Assembly: GCA_965205255.1 (NCBI GenBank)
Contig: OZ242051.1
Location: 1,488,001-1,552,000 of the forward strand
Source: G965205255 sp965205255
Lineage (GTDB): Bacteria > Pseudomonadota > Gammaproteobacteria > Pseudomonadales > Endozoicomonadaceae
Reading direction: 5' to 3'
DNA length: 64,000 nt
The translations under genes were made by a program, and so were the position numbers. The notes under the pieces were generated by a model. It ran no database searches. It was not told the DNA's origin and saw only the letters and a list, made by a program, of their open reading frames with translations. Each line of letters starts with the position of its first letter. Position 1 is the stretch's first letter. Shown here in pieces: positions 46,478-54,920 of the stretch.

Positions 46478-47119
46478 TTGTTGCAAGAATCAACATTTAT
46501 CCGAGAATCTTTTCCTGTGGGGATGCTGGCATGTAATTGCTCCATTATTGGAGACGCACTTACCAGTAAAGCGATGGTAATTGATCCCGGTGGTGATGCA
46601 GACCTCATACTAGAGCGAGTAAAACAGCTTGACCTAACCGTAGTGGCACTTATTGTTACACATGGGCATTTTGACCATTTTCTTGCCGCAGGAGAGTTGC
46701 ATAAAGCAACTGGGGCACCAATACATCTGCACAAGGATGATGAAATGCTTTGGAAGTATTTAGAAGTACAATGTCAGATGTTTGGTGCTGAGTATAAGCC
46801 GGTTCCTGCACCTCATCACTGGATAAAAGATGAAGAGGTTCTTCCGTGTTGCAATGGTCAGGCATTACATACACCCGGACATAGCCCAGGTTCGGTTAGT
46901 TTTTGGTTTGAAGCACCTAATGTTTTAATTGCAGGAGATACACTTTTCAAAGGTTCAATAGGCCGAACAGATATATTAGGTGGAGATTTCAATAAAATTG
47001 AAAAATCCATTCGAGAGCGTCTGTACACACTAAATAATGATGCACTGGTTATCACAGGTCATGGAAAATATACAACTATCGGTGAAGAAAAAGAATTTAA
47101 CAACATTTTAAGAGCGTAA
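46478..47119 (+). CDS. Metallo-beta-lactamase-fold hydrolase (YcbL/GloB-like)
   Basis: A 213-residue, single-domain MBL hydrolase. The binuclear-metal motif is THGHFDH (61-67), with later ligands in TPGHSPGSVS and AGDTLF, and the final His in ITGHGKYTTIGEE. Its length and IGRTD match the YcbL type II glyoxalase-like subfamily, which can hydrolyse S-lactoylglutathione, though the substrate is not proven. The start is TTG at 46478, supported by AAGGAG seven bases upstream. It is convergent with hda. Confidence 0.88.
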   Translation: MLQESTFIRESFPVGMLACNCSIIGDALTSKAMVIDPGGDADLILERVKQLDLTVVALIVTHGHFDHFLAAGELHKATGAPIHLHKDDEMLWKYLEVQCQMFGAEYKPVPAPHHWIKDEEVLPCCNGQALHTPGHSPGSVSFWFEAPNVLIAGDTLFKGSIGRTDILGGDFNKIEKSIRERLYTLNNDALVITGHGKYTTIGEEKEFNNILRA

Positions 47120-47131
47120 TGTTAACCGACT

Positions 47132-47860
47132 TCACCGATAACATTGATGCTGCCTTTGCATTACCTCTTTCACAAAGCAAAGACTAAGCTTGCGTTTTGC
47201 AAGAAGGCTGGCGGTGTCAAGATCATTTAGTATTTCAAATAAATCATGTAGCCCTCGCGAGCTGTGTGTCAGAATGTAGCGTGCCACGTCATAGCTTAAA
47301 TCAAGCCCTCGCAAGCGTGCACGCAAACACAATAACTGTATTTTTTCGTCGTCGTTTAATGAGTTAATCTGCATTACTATGCCCCAGGTTAGTCTGGAGG
47401 TTAAGTCCCGTAAATTAATTGGTAACTGTGTAGGAGCATTGTTTCCGGCAATCAGCAGGCGTTTGCCATTGTCTCTAACCCGATTAAACAAGTGAAAAAC
47501 AGCCTCTTCCCACCGGCTGTTACCAGCTAACTCAAATATATTGTCGATACAGATCAGGTCAAGGCTTTCCATTCCTTCAAGCAGTTTAGGTGAATGAAAA
47601 ATAAATTCATCCATAGGTAAATAAATAGAGCGCTTATCCATACCGTGAGCTTCATGGCAGGCTGCCTGAAGAAGGTGTGTGCATCCAACTCCTGAGGCTC
47701 CATAAATGTAAATGAATTTTTCAAGGGGAATATGTTCAGGATGATTTTCTTGGCGCAAAAAACCCAGCAACGTTCTATTTGATCCCGGAAAGTAATTTGC
47801 GAACGTTGCCTCATCCTGTAACTGAACACTGAGAGGTAATTGCAAAAGCAAACTCATCAT
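47132..47860 (-). CDS. hda: DnaA regulatory inactivator Hda
   Basis: A 242-residue AAA+ protein that, with the beta-clamp, drives DnaA-ATP hydrolysis. The clamp-binding motif QLPLSVQL at the N-terminus and FANYFPGSNR are diagnostic; the Walker A position reads GASGVGCTHLLQA (no Lys, as is common in Hda), and LICIDNIFELAG is the Walker B-like strand. The C-terminal part LRARLRGLDLSYDVARYILTHSSRGLHDLFEILNDLD ends without a DNA-binding domain. It is downstream of perM by 48 bases on the same strand. Confidence 0.92.
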   Translation of the reverse strand: MMSLLLQLPLSVQLQDEATFANYFPGSNRTLLGFLRQENHPEHIPLEKFIYIYGASGVGCTHLLQAACHEAHGMDKRSIYLPMDEFIFHSPKLLEGMESLDLICIDNIFELAGNSRWEEAVFHLFNRVRDNGKRLLIAGNNAPTQLPINLRDLTSRLTWGIVMQINSLNDDEKIQLLCLRARLRGLDLSYDVARYILTHSSRGLHDLFEILNDLDTASLLAKRKLSLCFVKEVMQRQHQCYR

Positions 47861-47908
47861 AAAGTCTTAAAGAAAAATAGTGTAGTTACTCTATCATGCT
47901 TTAGGCTT

Positions 47909-48982
47909 TTAATCATCATTGTTATGGCTTAAATTGTATAATGAACTGTTTTTATAACCTTTATGGAGATGAACAAGCAATACTTTCATAATAGCTGCTA
48001 TGGGTAATGCCAGAATAATACCTGTAAGTCCAAATAATTGCTCACCAGCCATTACAGAAAAGATAACAGCCACCGGATGCAGTCCAATTTTATCGCCTAC
48101 TAGTAAAGGGGAAAGAATCATACTTTCCAGTACATGACCAACAATAAACACGACCAGAATACTAATAAGGGGTGACAAGCCTGAAAAGTGAAACAAACCA
48201 ACAACTATTGCCAAACAAAGTCCTGATGCAAACCCAAGGTAAGGGACTATGCTTGCAAGCCCTGCAAGCATTCCTATCAATAATGAAAACGGGAGACCAA
48301 CGATTGCAAGGCCTGTACTATACAAACACGATAATGCTAATATTACCAACAATTGACCTTTAACAAATCCGGATAATACGGTATTGCATTCAATGGTAAT
48401 AACCCGTAGCGGCTGTGCGATATGAGAGGGAATCAGCTCGTTAATATTTGTCGCAAGTCTGTTCCAGTCCCGCATTAAATAAAAAGCGACCACAGGCGTT
48501 AAGGCTATATAAATAATAGTATGTATCAGAGCAAAGCCTGATGTCCTGATTGATTGAGAAAGTTGATATAAAATACCTCCGGTTTGCTTCCAGTGGAATG
48601 CAAGTTGTGAAGATAGCTCATTCAGGTTAAAAATATCAGGTTTAATGCCCAGTTGTTGATCCAAAAATGAACCAACATTGGTCTGAAGCCAAACTCCCCA
48701 TGCTGGTAGCCGGATTATGAGCATTTTAACTTGTTCTGCAATCAGTGGCACGATAATGATGAGTAATAACAACAAGAAAATAATCGCAATAATAAAGACT
48801 AAAGCAACGGCAAAACTTCGCCACATTTTATAATGCTCAAGTTTTTTTACTAATGGATTTCCAAGATAGGCTAAAGCAGTTCCGGCAATAAATGGAAAAA
48901 GTATTGCTTTAACAGAGAAAAAAAACAGGACAGCTACTAAAAGAAAAATTGCCATACCCCATTTTTGCTGATTGCTTATCAT
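47909..48982 (-). CDS. AI-2E family transporter / PerM-type permease
   Basis: A 357-residue membrane protein with about seven or eight helices in the family layout: two near the N-terminus (12-45), one at 58-85, a soluble stretch around 90-140, and the rest from about 150. The TPVVAFYLMRDW segment and the ending LAGLASIVPYLGFASGLCLAIVVGL and ILALPIAAIMKVLLVHL are typical of PerM/AI-2E proteins, whose substrates are poorly known. Synteny with hda and a DUF2066 gene is seen in pseudomonads and relatives. Confidence 0.87.
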   Translation of the reverse strand: MISNQQKWGMAIFLLVAVLFFFSVKAILFPFIAGTALAYLGNPLVKKLEHYKMWRSFAVALVFIIAIIFLLLLLIIIVPLIAEQVKMLIIRLPAWGVWLQTNVGSFLDQQLGIKPDIFNLNELSSQLAFHWKQTGGILYQLSQSIRTSGFALIHTIIYIALTPVVAFYLMRDWNRLATNINELIPSHIAQPLRVITIECNTVLSGFVKGQLLVILALSCLYSTGLAIVGLPFSLLIGMLAGLASIVPYLGFASGLCLAIVVGLFHFSGLSPLISILVVFIVGHVLESMILSPLLVGDKIGLHPVAVIFSVMAGEQLFGLTGIILALPIAAIMKVLLVHLHKGYKNSSLYNLSHNNDD

Positions 48983-49071
48983 CTTTTTTTTCCAAGCTTT
49001 TGAGTATATTAATACTTGGAAGTGTACACATAAAATAATGTAAATGTCATTATATTAAAGAGATGTAGATT

Positions 49072-50265
49072 TTACGGATACCAGCGAAAGGTCTTCTCAG
49101 GTATTTTTGCATTACCATTGGTATCACTATCCTGATGACTGGTTTCATCAGCGACGGGGATAAGGTGTTGATCTAAAGCAAAGGAGGCTATCACCTGTGA
49201 AGAAGGCTTATTAACATTTATCTTAAATACCACTGCATTTGACGTAATTTTCATAGGCGTTATCGTCGATATTAGTGCGTGTCTTTGTAAATAACGAACC
49301 ACATTTTCATAAGTCTGTAACGAGTTAATATTCTGTATTTTAATAGTAAAAACTTGATTAGCTGAACTGAGCTGATCAGCACCATAAAAGAATGCCATCG
49401 GTTTTATTACCAAAGAGAGTGCCGTATCGGATAACTCTTGTGGGTTAAGCTCTGAAAAGAGTTGCTGATAAGTTTTACCCTGAAAAATAAAACTAAGCTT
49501 ACCACTATAGATATCGTCCTCCCCGGCAGAAAGCTTTCCTTTTACGACCAAAACGGCTGGGGTATTATATCGTAGCGAAGCTTTCAATATATCTGCGGTA
49601 CTCAATGTAGTCAGGGTTTGGGATGATATATTAGCAATATCCTCAAAATCCATGATAGGAAAATTTAATATCAATCGATTTTTGCTAAATTGATCAGCCA
49701 AGATATTTTTGAGCGATGAGTCAGTACTATCACTAATAATGGTGTTGTCATTATTTTTTTTCATTAAAGCAAACCAAACCAGTACGTTAGGGCGCTCACT
49801 AAGCCACACAGGGTAATTATTTTTTTTCAACAGTAACACTATTGATTTATGATCATAACCGATGTGAAGCTCACGTTGTACAGTTGTTATTGCACCATCA
49901 TTAACATCTGATAATTTAAACGGAAAAGACGCAGGCAGTATTTTGTAGCTATAACTGGTGACATACTGTTTGGCATTGTTTAAAGCTTGTCTAATCGGCA
50001 TGTCGTTTAAAATATTACTGTTTCCAGTCAGCGTATAAATGACATTACTTAACCCTTTTTTAAACGCAACTTCACGTGTTTTCAGGTTTTCATTTCCCAC
50101 AACCTGAATACTTTGAAATAGTGAAGTCTTTGCTGCATGACTGTTACAACTAGATATATTAAACAAAATACAAATGATAACAATTATTAACCTGAAAATA
50201 TCAGCCGCCCAGCTGTAGGCCTGATTGATTTTGCATGTATGCATGGAAAATAATTGCAATCGCAT
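49072..50265 (-). CDS. DUF2066-family exported protein
   Basis: A 397-residue protein with a single N-terminal hydrophobic segment (about 24-38, ending FNISSCNSHA), probably a signal peptide. The body has the DUF2066 pattern: IQVVGNENLKTREVAFKKGLSNVIYTLTGNSNILND, NAKQYVTSYSYKILP, and LNFPIMDFEDI. Function unknown. The start at 50265 fits; the ATG at residue 8 (MHTCKINQ) is an alternative. In relatives purM often lies on its far side; here the zinc-finger/IS6 array does. Confidence 0.82.
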   Translation of the reverse strand: MRLQLFSMHTCKINQAYSWAADIFRLIIVIICILFNISSCNSHAAKTSLFQSIQVVGNENLKTREVAFKKGLSNVIYTLTGNSNILNDMPIRQALNNAKQYVTSYSYKILPASFPFKLSDVNDGAITTVQRELHIGYDHKSIVLLLKKNNYPVWLSERPNVLVWFALMKKNNDNTIISDSTDSSLKNILADQFSKNRLILNFPIMDFEDIANISSQTLTTLSTADILKASLRYNTPAVLVVKGKLSAGEDDIYSGKLSFIFQGKTYQQLFSELNPQELSDTALSLVIKPMAFFYGADQLSSANQVFTIKIQNINSLQTYENVVRYLQRHALISTITPMKITSNAVVFKINVNKPSSQVIASFALDQHLIPVADETSHQDSDTNGNAKIPEKTFRWYP

Positions 50266-50596
50266 AAGTTCGAAATCTAACCCTAGTAATAATCGTGTAT
50301 GTTAACGTTGAGAAAACAGCTGATGTTATTTTAACACTAACTGTTTTTTGTAAAAGCTATAAGTTTTTGTCTCTTACTTTTTAATGACTTTCCTGTGGTT
50401 GTTTCTGATTTCTTTTATAAGCATATTTTCATGGTTTTTTGTCTTAAATATATTGATGCAACTGCTAAATTTTGTCGACCATAAAACTTGCGCATCATTA
50501 CGAACATCACTATTATCGCAGAGGCAGGAATCTATAATATTAACAATGCTATATCCTTAAACTTACCTCATGTGTGAAAATCATATGAGAAAATTT
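50266..50596. other. Intergenic, no gene seen
   Basis: About 330 AT-rich bases between DUF2066 and the first IS6 remnant. No frame with similarity or clear regulatory element is seen. Confidence 0.5.
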
Positions 50597-51229
50597 GGCT
50601 CCGTTGCAAAAAATCGCTAATCAGCCAGACTTACTGAAACAACAGGTAAGGGATGGGTATGTCTGACTTTAAATGGCGTCATTTTTCGGGGATATTATTC
50701 TTTTAGCCGTGCGCTGGTACTGGAAACCCAGCCAGAGTTCCAGTTGAAAAGTTGATGAAACCTACATCAGAGTGAAAGGGAAATGGATGTACCTGTACTG
50801 GGCCATTACCAAAGAGGGCAAAACCGTCGACTTTTATCTCTCTGCTACCCGCAATCAAAAAACTGCTAAACGCTTTCTGGGTAAGGCGTTCAATAGTATT
50901 AAGCCTTACAAGCATCCCCCCACTTTAACCACCGATAAAGATAAGGCCTATGGTCCTGCTATAAAAGCGCTGAAAGAGGAAGAAGTCTGCGCTGAGTCTC
51001 TAGGTCACCGACAAGCAAAGTATCTGAATAATCAGATTGAATCTGACCGTGGAAAGTTAAAACGGCTAATTAATTCTGTGCGTGGGTTTCAGTCAAAGCA
51101 GACGGCCTATGCCACCATCAGAGGATTTGAGGTCATGCGCATGTTCAGAAAAAGTCAGATGGATTTATGGTATTGCGGTCAGGGGATAGCAGGTGAAGTG
51201 CGTCTGGTGCAAAGCCAGTTCGTTTTTTG
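50597..51229 (+). mobile_element. IS6-family remnant 1, disrupted transposase
   Basis: The left end is the IS6-type inverted repeat GGCTCCGTTGCAAA (50597-50610). The transposase start (MSDFKWRHFSG) at 50659 hits a frameshift (four G at about 50688-50691, five in the copy at 59821), and the 120 bases up to the catalytic core have been deleted between two TGGTACTG repeats. The core frame (VDETYIRVKGKWMYLYWAI, TTDKDKAYG, NQIESDRGKLKRL, ATIRGFEVMRMF, ending QSQFVF) is open from 50772 to 51230, but a TGA precedes VDETY. It cannot encode a full enzyme. Confidence 0.88.
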
Positions 51230-51282
51230 AGTAATTAGAGACGAATTTTCTACTAATCGACTTACTAGACATCATATTTGCT

Positions 51283-51318
51283 CCCCCCCTCAATAAATCC
51301 TGTATGATGGACAACTAT
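51283..51318 (+). promoter_or_regulatory. Upstream region of zinc-finger gene 1, C7 tract
   Basis: TTGCT-C7-TCAATAAATCCTG-TATGAT, where TTGCTC could serve as -35 and TATGAT as -10; the spacer would be 19 bases. The tract length differs among the seven copies (7, 9, 8, 10, 10, 11, 7), so it may tune expression by slippage. Confidence 0.45.
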
Positions 51319-51343
51319 ATACACGACACAAAATTAACTAGCC

Positions 51344-52645
51344 ATGAACATAACACAAAGCCCTTTGACTCTGGCCATTTCTCTGGCCTTAAGCACTACC
51401 CTTCATGCACAGGCTGCTAGTCTGAGCATTCTAGCCTCAGCCATTGGCCCACTACCGAGCTATGATAATCAACCTATTACCCCTAAAGCTTGGGAAGAGG
51501 TGGACTTTATCTATTACGATAACTTCCCCTACAAGTCCTCATACGCGAATAAAACTATCGCTGACTGCAACAAAGCTAGCAATAGCAATAAAATAGCCAT
51601 TCTACGCTGCACTGAGCATATGCACCTATTACGCCCTAAAACTAGAGTAAGGCAGTGGCAGAAGGAACAAAAAAGACAAGGCTGGGTACCAGTCACTATT
51701 AAGGAGTTTGGGATTGATGATGTGCATGGACATATCACCGCCATTAAACCCACCTCTGTGAATACGACCCATCTCAATATTAAGCAAAGCCATCATAGTC
51801 CGGTTATTGCTACCTTTGAACGCCATGTGCTGGAGGTGCGGACCTATACCTTTAAAGACCTGAAAACAGGTAAGCTGAGTAAAGTCACAGCCACACCAAA
51901 CCATAAGTTTTATGTGGCTAATAAGAAAGAGTTTGAATCGATTCAGGCCATTTCATCAAAAGATCAGCTGGTCAGTGCGACAGGCCATCAGGTGCAGTTA
52001 GTGTGTGGGTCCGACAAAGAAAACCACTGTGGAACTAATTATGGTGTTAAAGGCGTGCCTGTGACGGTGTATAACCTGAAAGTGTATCGGCAGCATCGGT
52101 ATTTTGTGGGGAAGGAGCAACTACTTGTACATAACACATACGTATGCAGCTGGGAGGGCTGTGGAAAAAGTTTTTCGCAGAAATCGAATCTAGATGATCA
52201 TATACGTACACATACGGGTGAAAGACCCTTCAAATGTACCGTGCCTGGCTGTGGAAAAAGTTTTGCGCAGACTTCGACTCGAAATAGACATGTACGTTCA
52301 CATACGAATGAAAGACTCTTCCCATGTACCGAGCCTGGCTGTGGAAAAAGTTTTTCACAGAAATCGATTCTAGATGCTCATATACGTACACATACGGGTG
52401 AAAGACCCTTCGAATGTACCGAGGCTGGCTGTGGAAAAAGTTTTGCGCGGAGGTGGACTCTAAAGCTTCATATACGTCGTATACATAAGCTATTGGAGAA
52501 TGCACCAGAGGTAGAAGAGCTACCGAATTTCGGGGATCTCCAACAGCTACGAAATCAGATAGGTTCTTCTGTTAAGCGTCCAGTACCCCTTTATGGTGGG
52601 TATCCTGATCCTAATGAGCGGTCTATTTATGCTTTAGATAACTAG
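51344..52645 (+). CDS. Signal-peptide/HINT-like/C2H2 zinc-finger protein, copy 1 (3' truncated)
   Basis: 433 residues. Family architecture: Sec signal (LSTTLHAQA-A, cleavage near 24); a unique segment (residues 30-110); a pretoxin-HINT-like domain with TPNH (184-187) and VYNL...YFVGKEQLLVHN (to 264), where HINT domains self-cleave; then C2H2 fingers of the C-X4-C-X12-H-X3-H type with TGERPF linkers, as in eukaryotic Zic/TFIIIA. Four fingers. Helix residues -1/3/6 are Q/N/D, Q/T/R, Q/I/A and R/T/L. The usual 18-residue tail is lost through a CAG-to-TAG change after ALDN. No canonical CxxxGT cysteine start for the HINT part was identified, so cleavage is unproven. Confidence 0.85.
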   Translation: MNITQSPLTLAISLALSTTLHAQAASLSILASAIGPLPSYDNQPITPKAWEEVDFIYYDNFPYKSSYANKTIADCNKASNSNKIAILRCTEHMHLLRPKTRVRQWQKEQKRQGWVPVTIKEFGIDDVHGHITAIKPTSVNTTHLNIKQSHHSPVIATFERHVLEVRTYTFKDLKTGKLSKVTATPNHKFYVANKKEFESIQAISSKDQLVSATGHQVQLVCGSDKENHCGTNYGVKGVPVTVYNLKVYRQHRYFVGKEQLLVHNTYVCSWEGCGKSFSQKSNLDDHIRTHTGERPFKCTVPGCGKSFAQTSTRNRHVRSHTNERLFPCTEPGCGKSFSQKSILDAHIRTHTGERPFECTEAGCGKSFARRWTLKLHIRRIHKLLENAPEVEELPNFGDLQQLRNQIGSSVKRPVPLYGGYPDPNERSIYALDN

Positions 52646-52690
52646 AGTCAAGCACCTGTACAAGGTCCTCCACCGCTAATATGGGGACCG

Positions 52691-52932
52691 TTTTAACTTT
52701 CCATGGTCAGATTCAATCCGATTATTCAGATACTTTGCTTGTCGGTGACCGTGGAAAGTTAAAACGGCTAATTAATTCTGTGCGTGGGTTTCAGTCAAAG
52801 CAGACGGCCTATGCCACCATCAGAGGCTTTGAAGTCATGCGCATGTTCAGAAAAGGTCAGATGGATTTATGGTATTGCGGTCAGGGGATAGCAGGTGAAG
52901 TGCGTCTGGTGCAAAGCCAGTTCGTTTTTTGA
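52691..52932 (+). mobile_element. IS6 transposase 3' fragment after copy 1, with inverted joint
   Basis: Begins with an inverted piece of the transposase (TTTTAACTTTCCATGGTCA, 52691-52709), which pairs with TGACCGTGGAAAGTTAAAA (52746-52764) apart from one position. The forward piece encodes DRGKLKRLINSVRGFQSKQTAYATIRGFEVMRMF...QSQFVF. The zinc-finger stop lies within this inverted repeat in other copies too. Confidence 0.8.
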
Positions 52933-52970
52933 GAGAAAAGGAACAGGGAAAATCTTATCCTGAACAATTA

Positions 52971-52984
52971 TTTGCAACGGTGTC
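52971..52984 (-). repeat. IS6 right inverted repeat
   Basis: TTTGCAACGGTGTC, the complement of GACACCGTTGCAAA, matches the left end GGCTCCGTTGCAAA at 11 of 14 positions. It is retained only here and at 54760-54773. Elsewhere the stretch between two TCGTTTTTTGAG repeats (52922-52933 and 52993-53004 here) is missing. Confidence 0.65.
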
Positions 52985-53055
52985 TTATTAAATCGTTTTT
53001 TGAGTAATTAGAGACGAATTTTCTACTAATCGACTTACTAGACATCATATTTGCT

Positions 53056-53091
53056 CCCCCCCCCTCAATAAATCCTGTATGATGGACAACT
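53056..53091 (+). promoter_or_regulatory. Upstream region of zinc-finger gene 2, C9 tract
   Basis: Same layout as in copy 1 with nine C (53056-53064), so the distance from TTGCTC to TATGAT would be 21 bases. Confidence 0.45.
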
Positions 53092-53132
53092 GTATACACG
53101 GCACAAAATGCACGACACAAAATTAACTAACC

Positions 53133-54485
53133 ATGAACATAACACAAAACCTTTTGACTCTGACCATTTCTCTGACCTTAAGCACTACCCTTCATGCACA
53201 GGCTGCTAGTCTGAGCATTCCAGCCTCAGCCATTGGCCCACTACCGAGCTATGATAATCAACCTATTACCCCTAAAGCTTGGGAAGAGGTGGACTTTATC
53301 TATTACGATAACTTCCCCTACAAGTCCTCATACGCGAATAAAACTATCGCTGACTGCAAAAAAGCTAGAAATAGCAATAAAATAGCTATTCTACGCTGCA
53401 CTGAGCATATGCACCTATTACGCCCTAAAACTAGAGTAAGGCAGTGGCAGAAGGAACAAAAAAGACAAGGCTGGGTACCAGTCACTATTAAGGAGTTTGG
53501 GATTGATGATGTGCATGGACATATCACCGCCATTAAACCCACCTCTGTGAATACGACCCATCTCAATATTAAGCAAAGCCATCATAGTCCGGTTATTGCT
53601 ACCTTTGAACGCCATGTGCTGGAGGTGCGGACCTATACCTTTAAAGACCTGAAAACAGGTAAGCTGAGTAAAGTCACAGCCACACCAAACCATAAGTTTT
53701 ATGTGGCTAATAAGAAAGAGTTTGAATCGATTCAGGCCATTTCATCAAAAGATCAGCTAGTCAGTGCGACAGGCCATCAGGTGCAGTTAGTGTGTGGGTC
53801 CGACAAAGAAAACCACTGTGGAACTAATTATGGTGTTAAAGGCGTGCCTGTGACGGTGTATAACCTGAAAGTGTATCGGCAGCATCGGTATTTTGTGGGG
53901 AAGGAGCAACTACTTGTACATAACACATACGTATGCAGCTGGGAGGGCTGTGGAAAAAGTTTTTCGCAGAAATCGAATCTAGATGATCATATACGTACAC
54001 ATACGGGTGAAAGACCCTTCAAATGTACCGTGCCTGGCTGTGGAAAAAGTTTTTCGCAGACTTCGACTCGAAATAGACATGTACGTTCACATACGAATGA
54101 AAGACTCTTCCCATGTACCGAGCCTGGCTGTGGAAAAAGTTTTTCACAGAAATCGAATCTAGATGCTCATATACGTACACATACGAGTGAAAGACCCTTC
54201 GAATGTACCGAGGCTGGCTGTGGAAAAAGTTTTGCGCGGAGGTGGACTCTAAAGCTTCATATACGTCGTATACATAAGCAATTGGAGAATGCACCAGAGG
54301 TAGAAGAGCCACCGGTTTTCGAGGATTCCCAAGAGCCACAAAGTCAGATAGATTCTTCTGTTAAGCCTTCAGTACCCCTTTATGGTGGGGATGCTGATCC
54401 TAATGAGCGGTCTATTGATGCTTTAGATAACCAGAGTCAAGCACCTGTACAAGGTCCTCCACCGCTATTATGGAGACCGTTTTAA
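53133..54485 (+). CDS. HINT-like/C2H2 zinc-finger protein, copy 2
   Basis: 450 residues, with the complete proline-rich tail (SQAPVQGPPPLLWRPF). It is the closest relative of copy 1: fingers 1, 2 and 4 have the same helix residues, while finger 3 has Asn in place of Ile at helix position 3 (Q/N/A), a base-contact site, and the linker before finger 4 reads TSERPF. The signal peptide reads MNITQNLLTLTISLTLS. The AGCAAT stretch encodes ARNSN, one clean unit. Confidence 0.87.
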   Translation: MNITQNLLTLTISLTLSTTLHAQAASLSIPASAIGPLPSYDNQPITPKAWEEVDFIYYDNFPYKSSYANKTIADCKKARNSNKIAILRCTEHMHLLRPKTRVRQWQKEQKRQGWVPVTIKEFGIDDVHGHITAIKPTSVNTTHLNIKQSHHSPVIATFERHVLEVRTYTFKDLKTGKLSKVTATPNHKFYVANKKEFESIQAISSKDQLVSATGHQVQLVCGSDKENHCGTNYGVKGVPVTVYNLKVYRQHRYFVGKEQLLVHNTYVCSWEGCGKSFSQKSNLDDHIRTHTGERPFKCTVPGCGKSFSQTSTRNRHVRSHTNERLFPCTEPGCGKSFSQKSNLDAHIRTHTSERPFECTEAGCGKSFARRWTLKLHIRRIHKQLENAPEVEEPPVFEDSQEPQSQIDSSVKPSVPLYGGDADPNERSIDALDNQSQAPVQGPPPLLWRPF

Positions 54486-54721
54486 CTTTCCATGGTCAGA
54501 TTCAATCCGATTATTCAGATACTTTGCTTGTCGGTGACCGTGGAAAGTTAAAACGGCTAATTAATTCTGTGCGTGGGTTTCAGTCAAAGCAGACGGCCTA
54601 TGCCACCATCAGAGGCTTTGAAGTCATGCGCATGTTCAGAAAAGGTCAGATGGATTTATGGTATTGCGGTCAGGGGATAGCAGGTGAAGTGCGTCTGGTG
54701 CAAAGCCAGTTCGTTTTTTGA
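54480..54721 (+). mobile_element. IS6 transposase 3' fragment after copy 2
   Basis: Same inverted joint and forward fragment as after copy 1. A right inverted repeat (54760-54773) is still present after it. Confidence 0.8.
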
Positions 54722-54844
54722 GAGAAAAGGAACAGGGAAAATCTTATCCTGAACAATTATTTGCAACGGTGTCTTATTAAATCGTTTTTTGAGTAATTAG
54801 AGACGAATTTTCTACTAATCGACTTACTAGACATCATATTTGCT

Positions 54845-54879
54845 CCCCCCCCTCAATAAATCCTGTATGATGGACAACT
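54845..54879 (+). promoter_or_regulatory. Upstream region of zinc-finger gene 3, C8 tract
   Basis: Eight C (54845-54852) between TTGCT and TCAATAAATCCTGTATGAT. Confidence 0.45.
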
Positions 54880-54920
54880 GTATACACGGCACAAAATGCA
54901 CGACACAAAATTAACTAACC

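Noticed and set aside
52139..52490. Zinc-finger segment as contamination from a eukaryote
   Set aside because: It is fused in frame to a bacterial leader, has no introns, and is repeated seven times among bacterial IS remnants.
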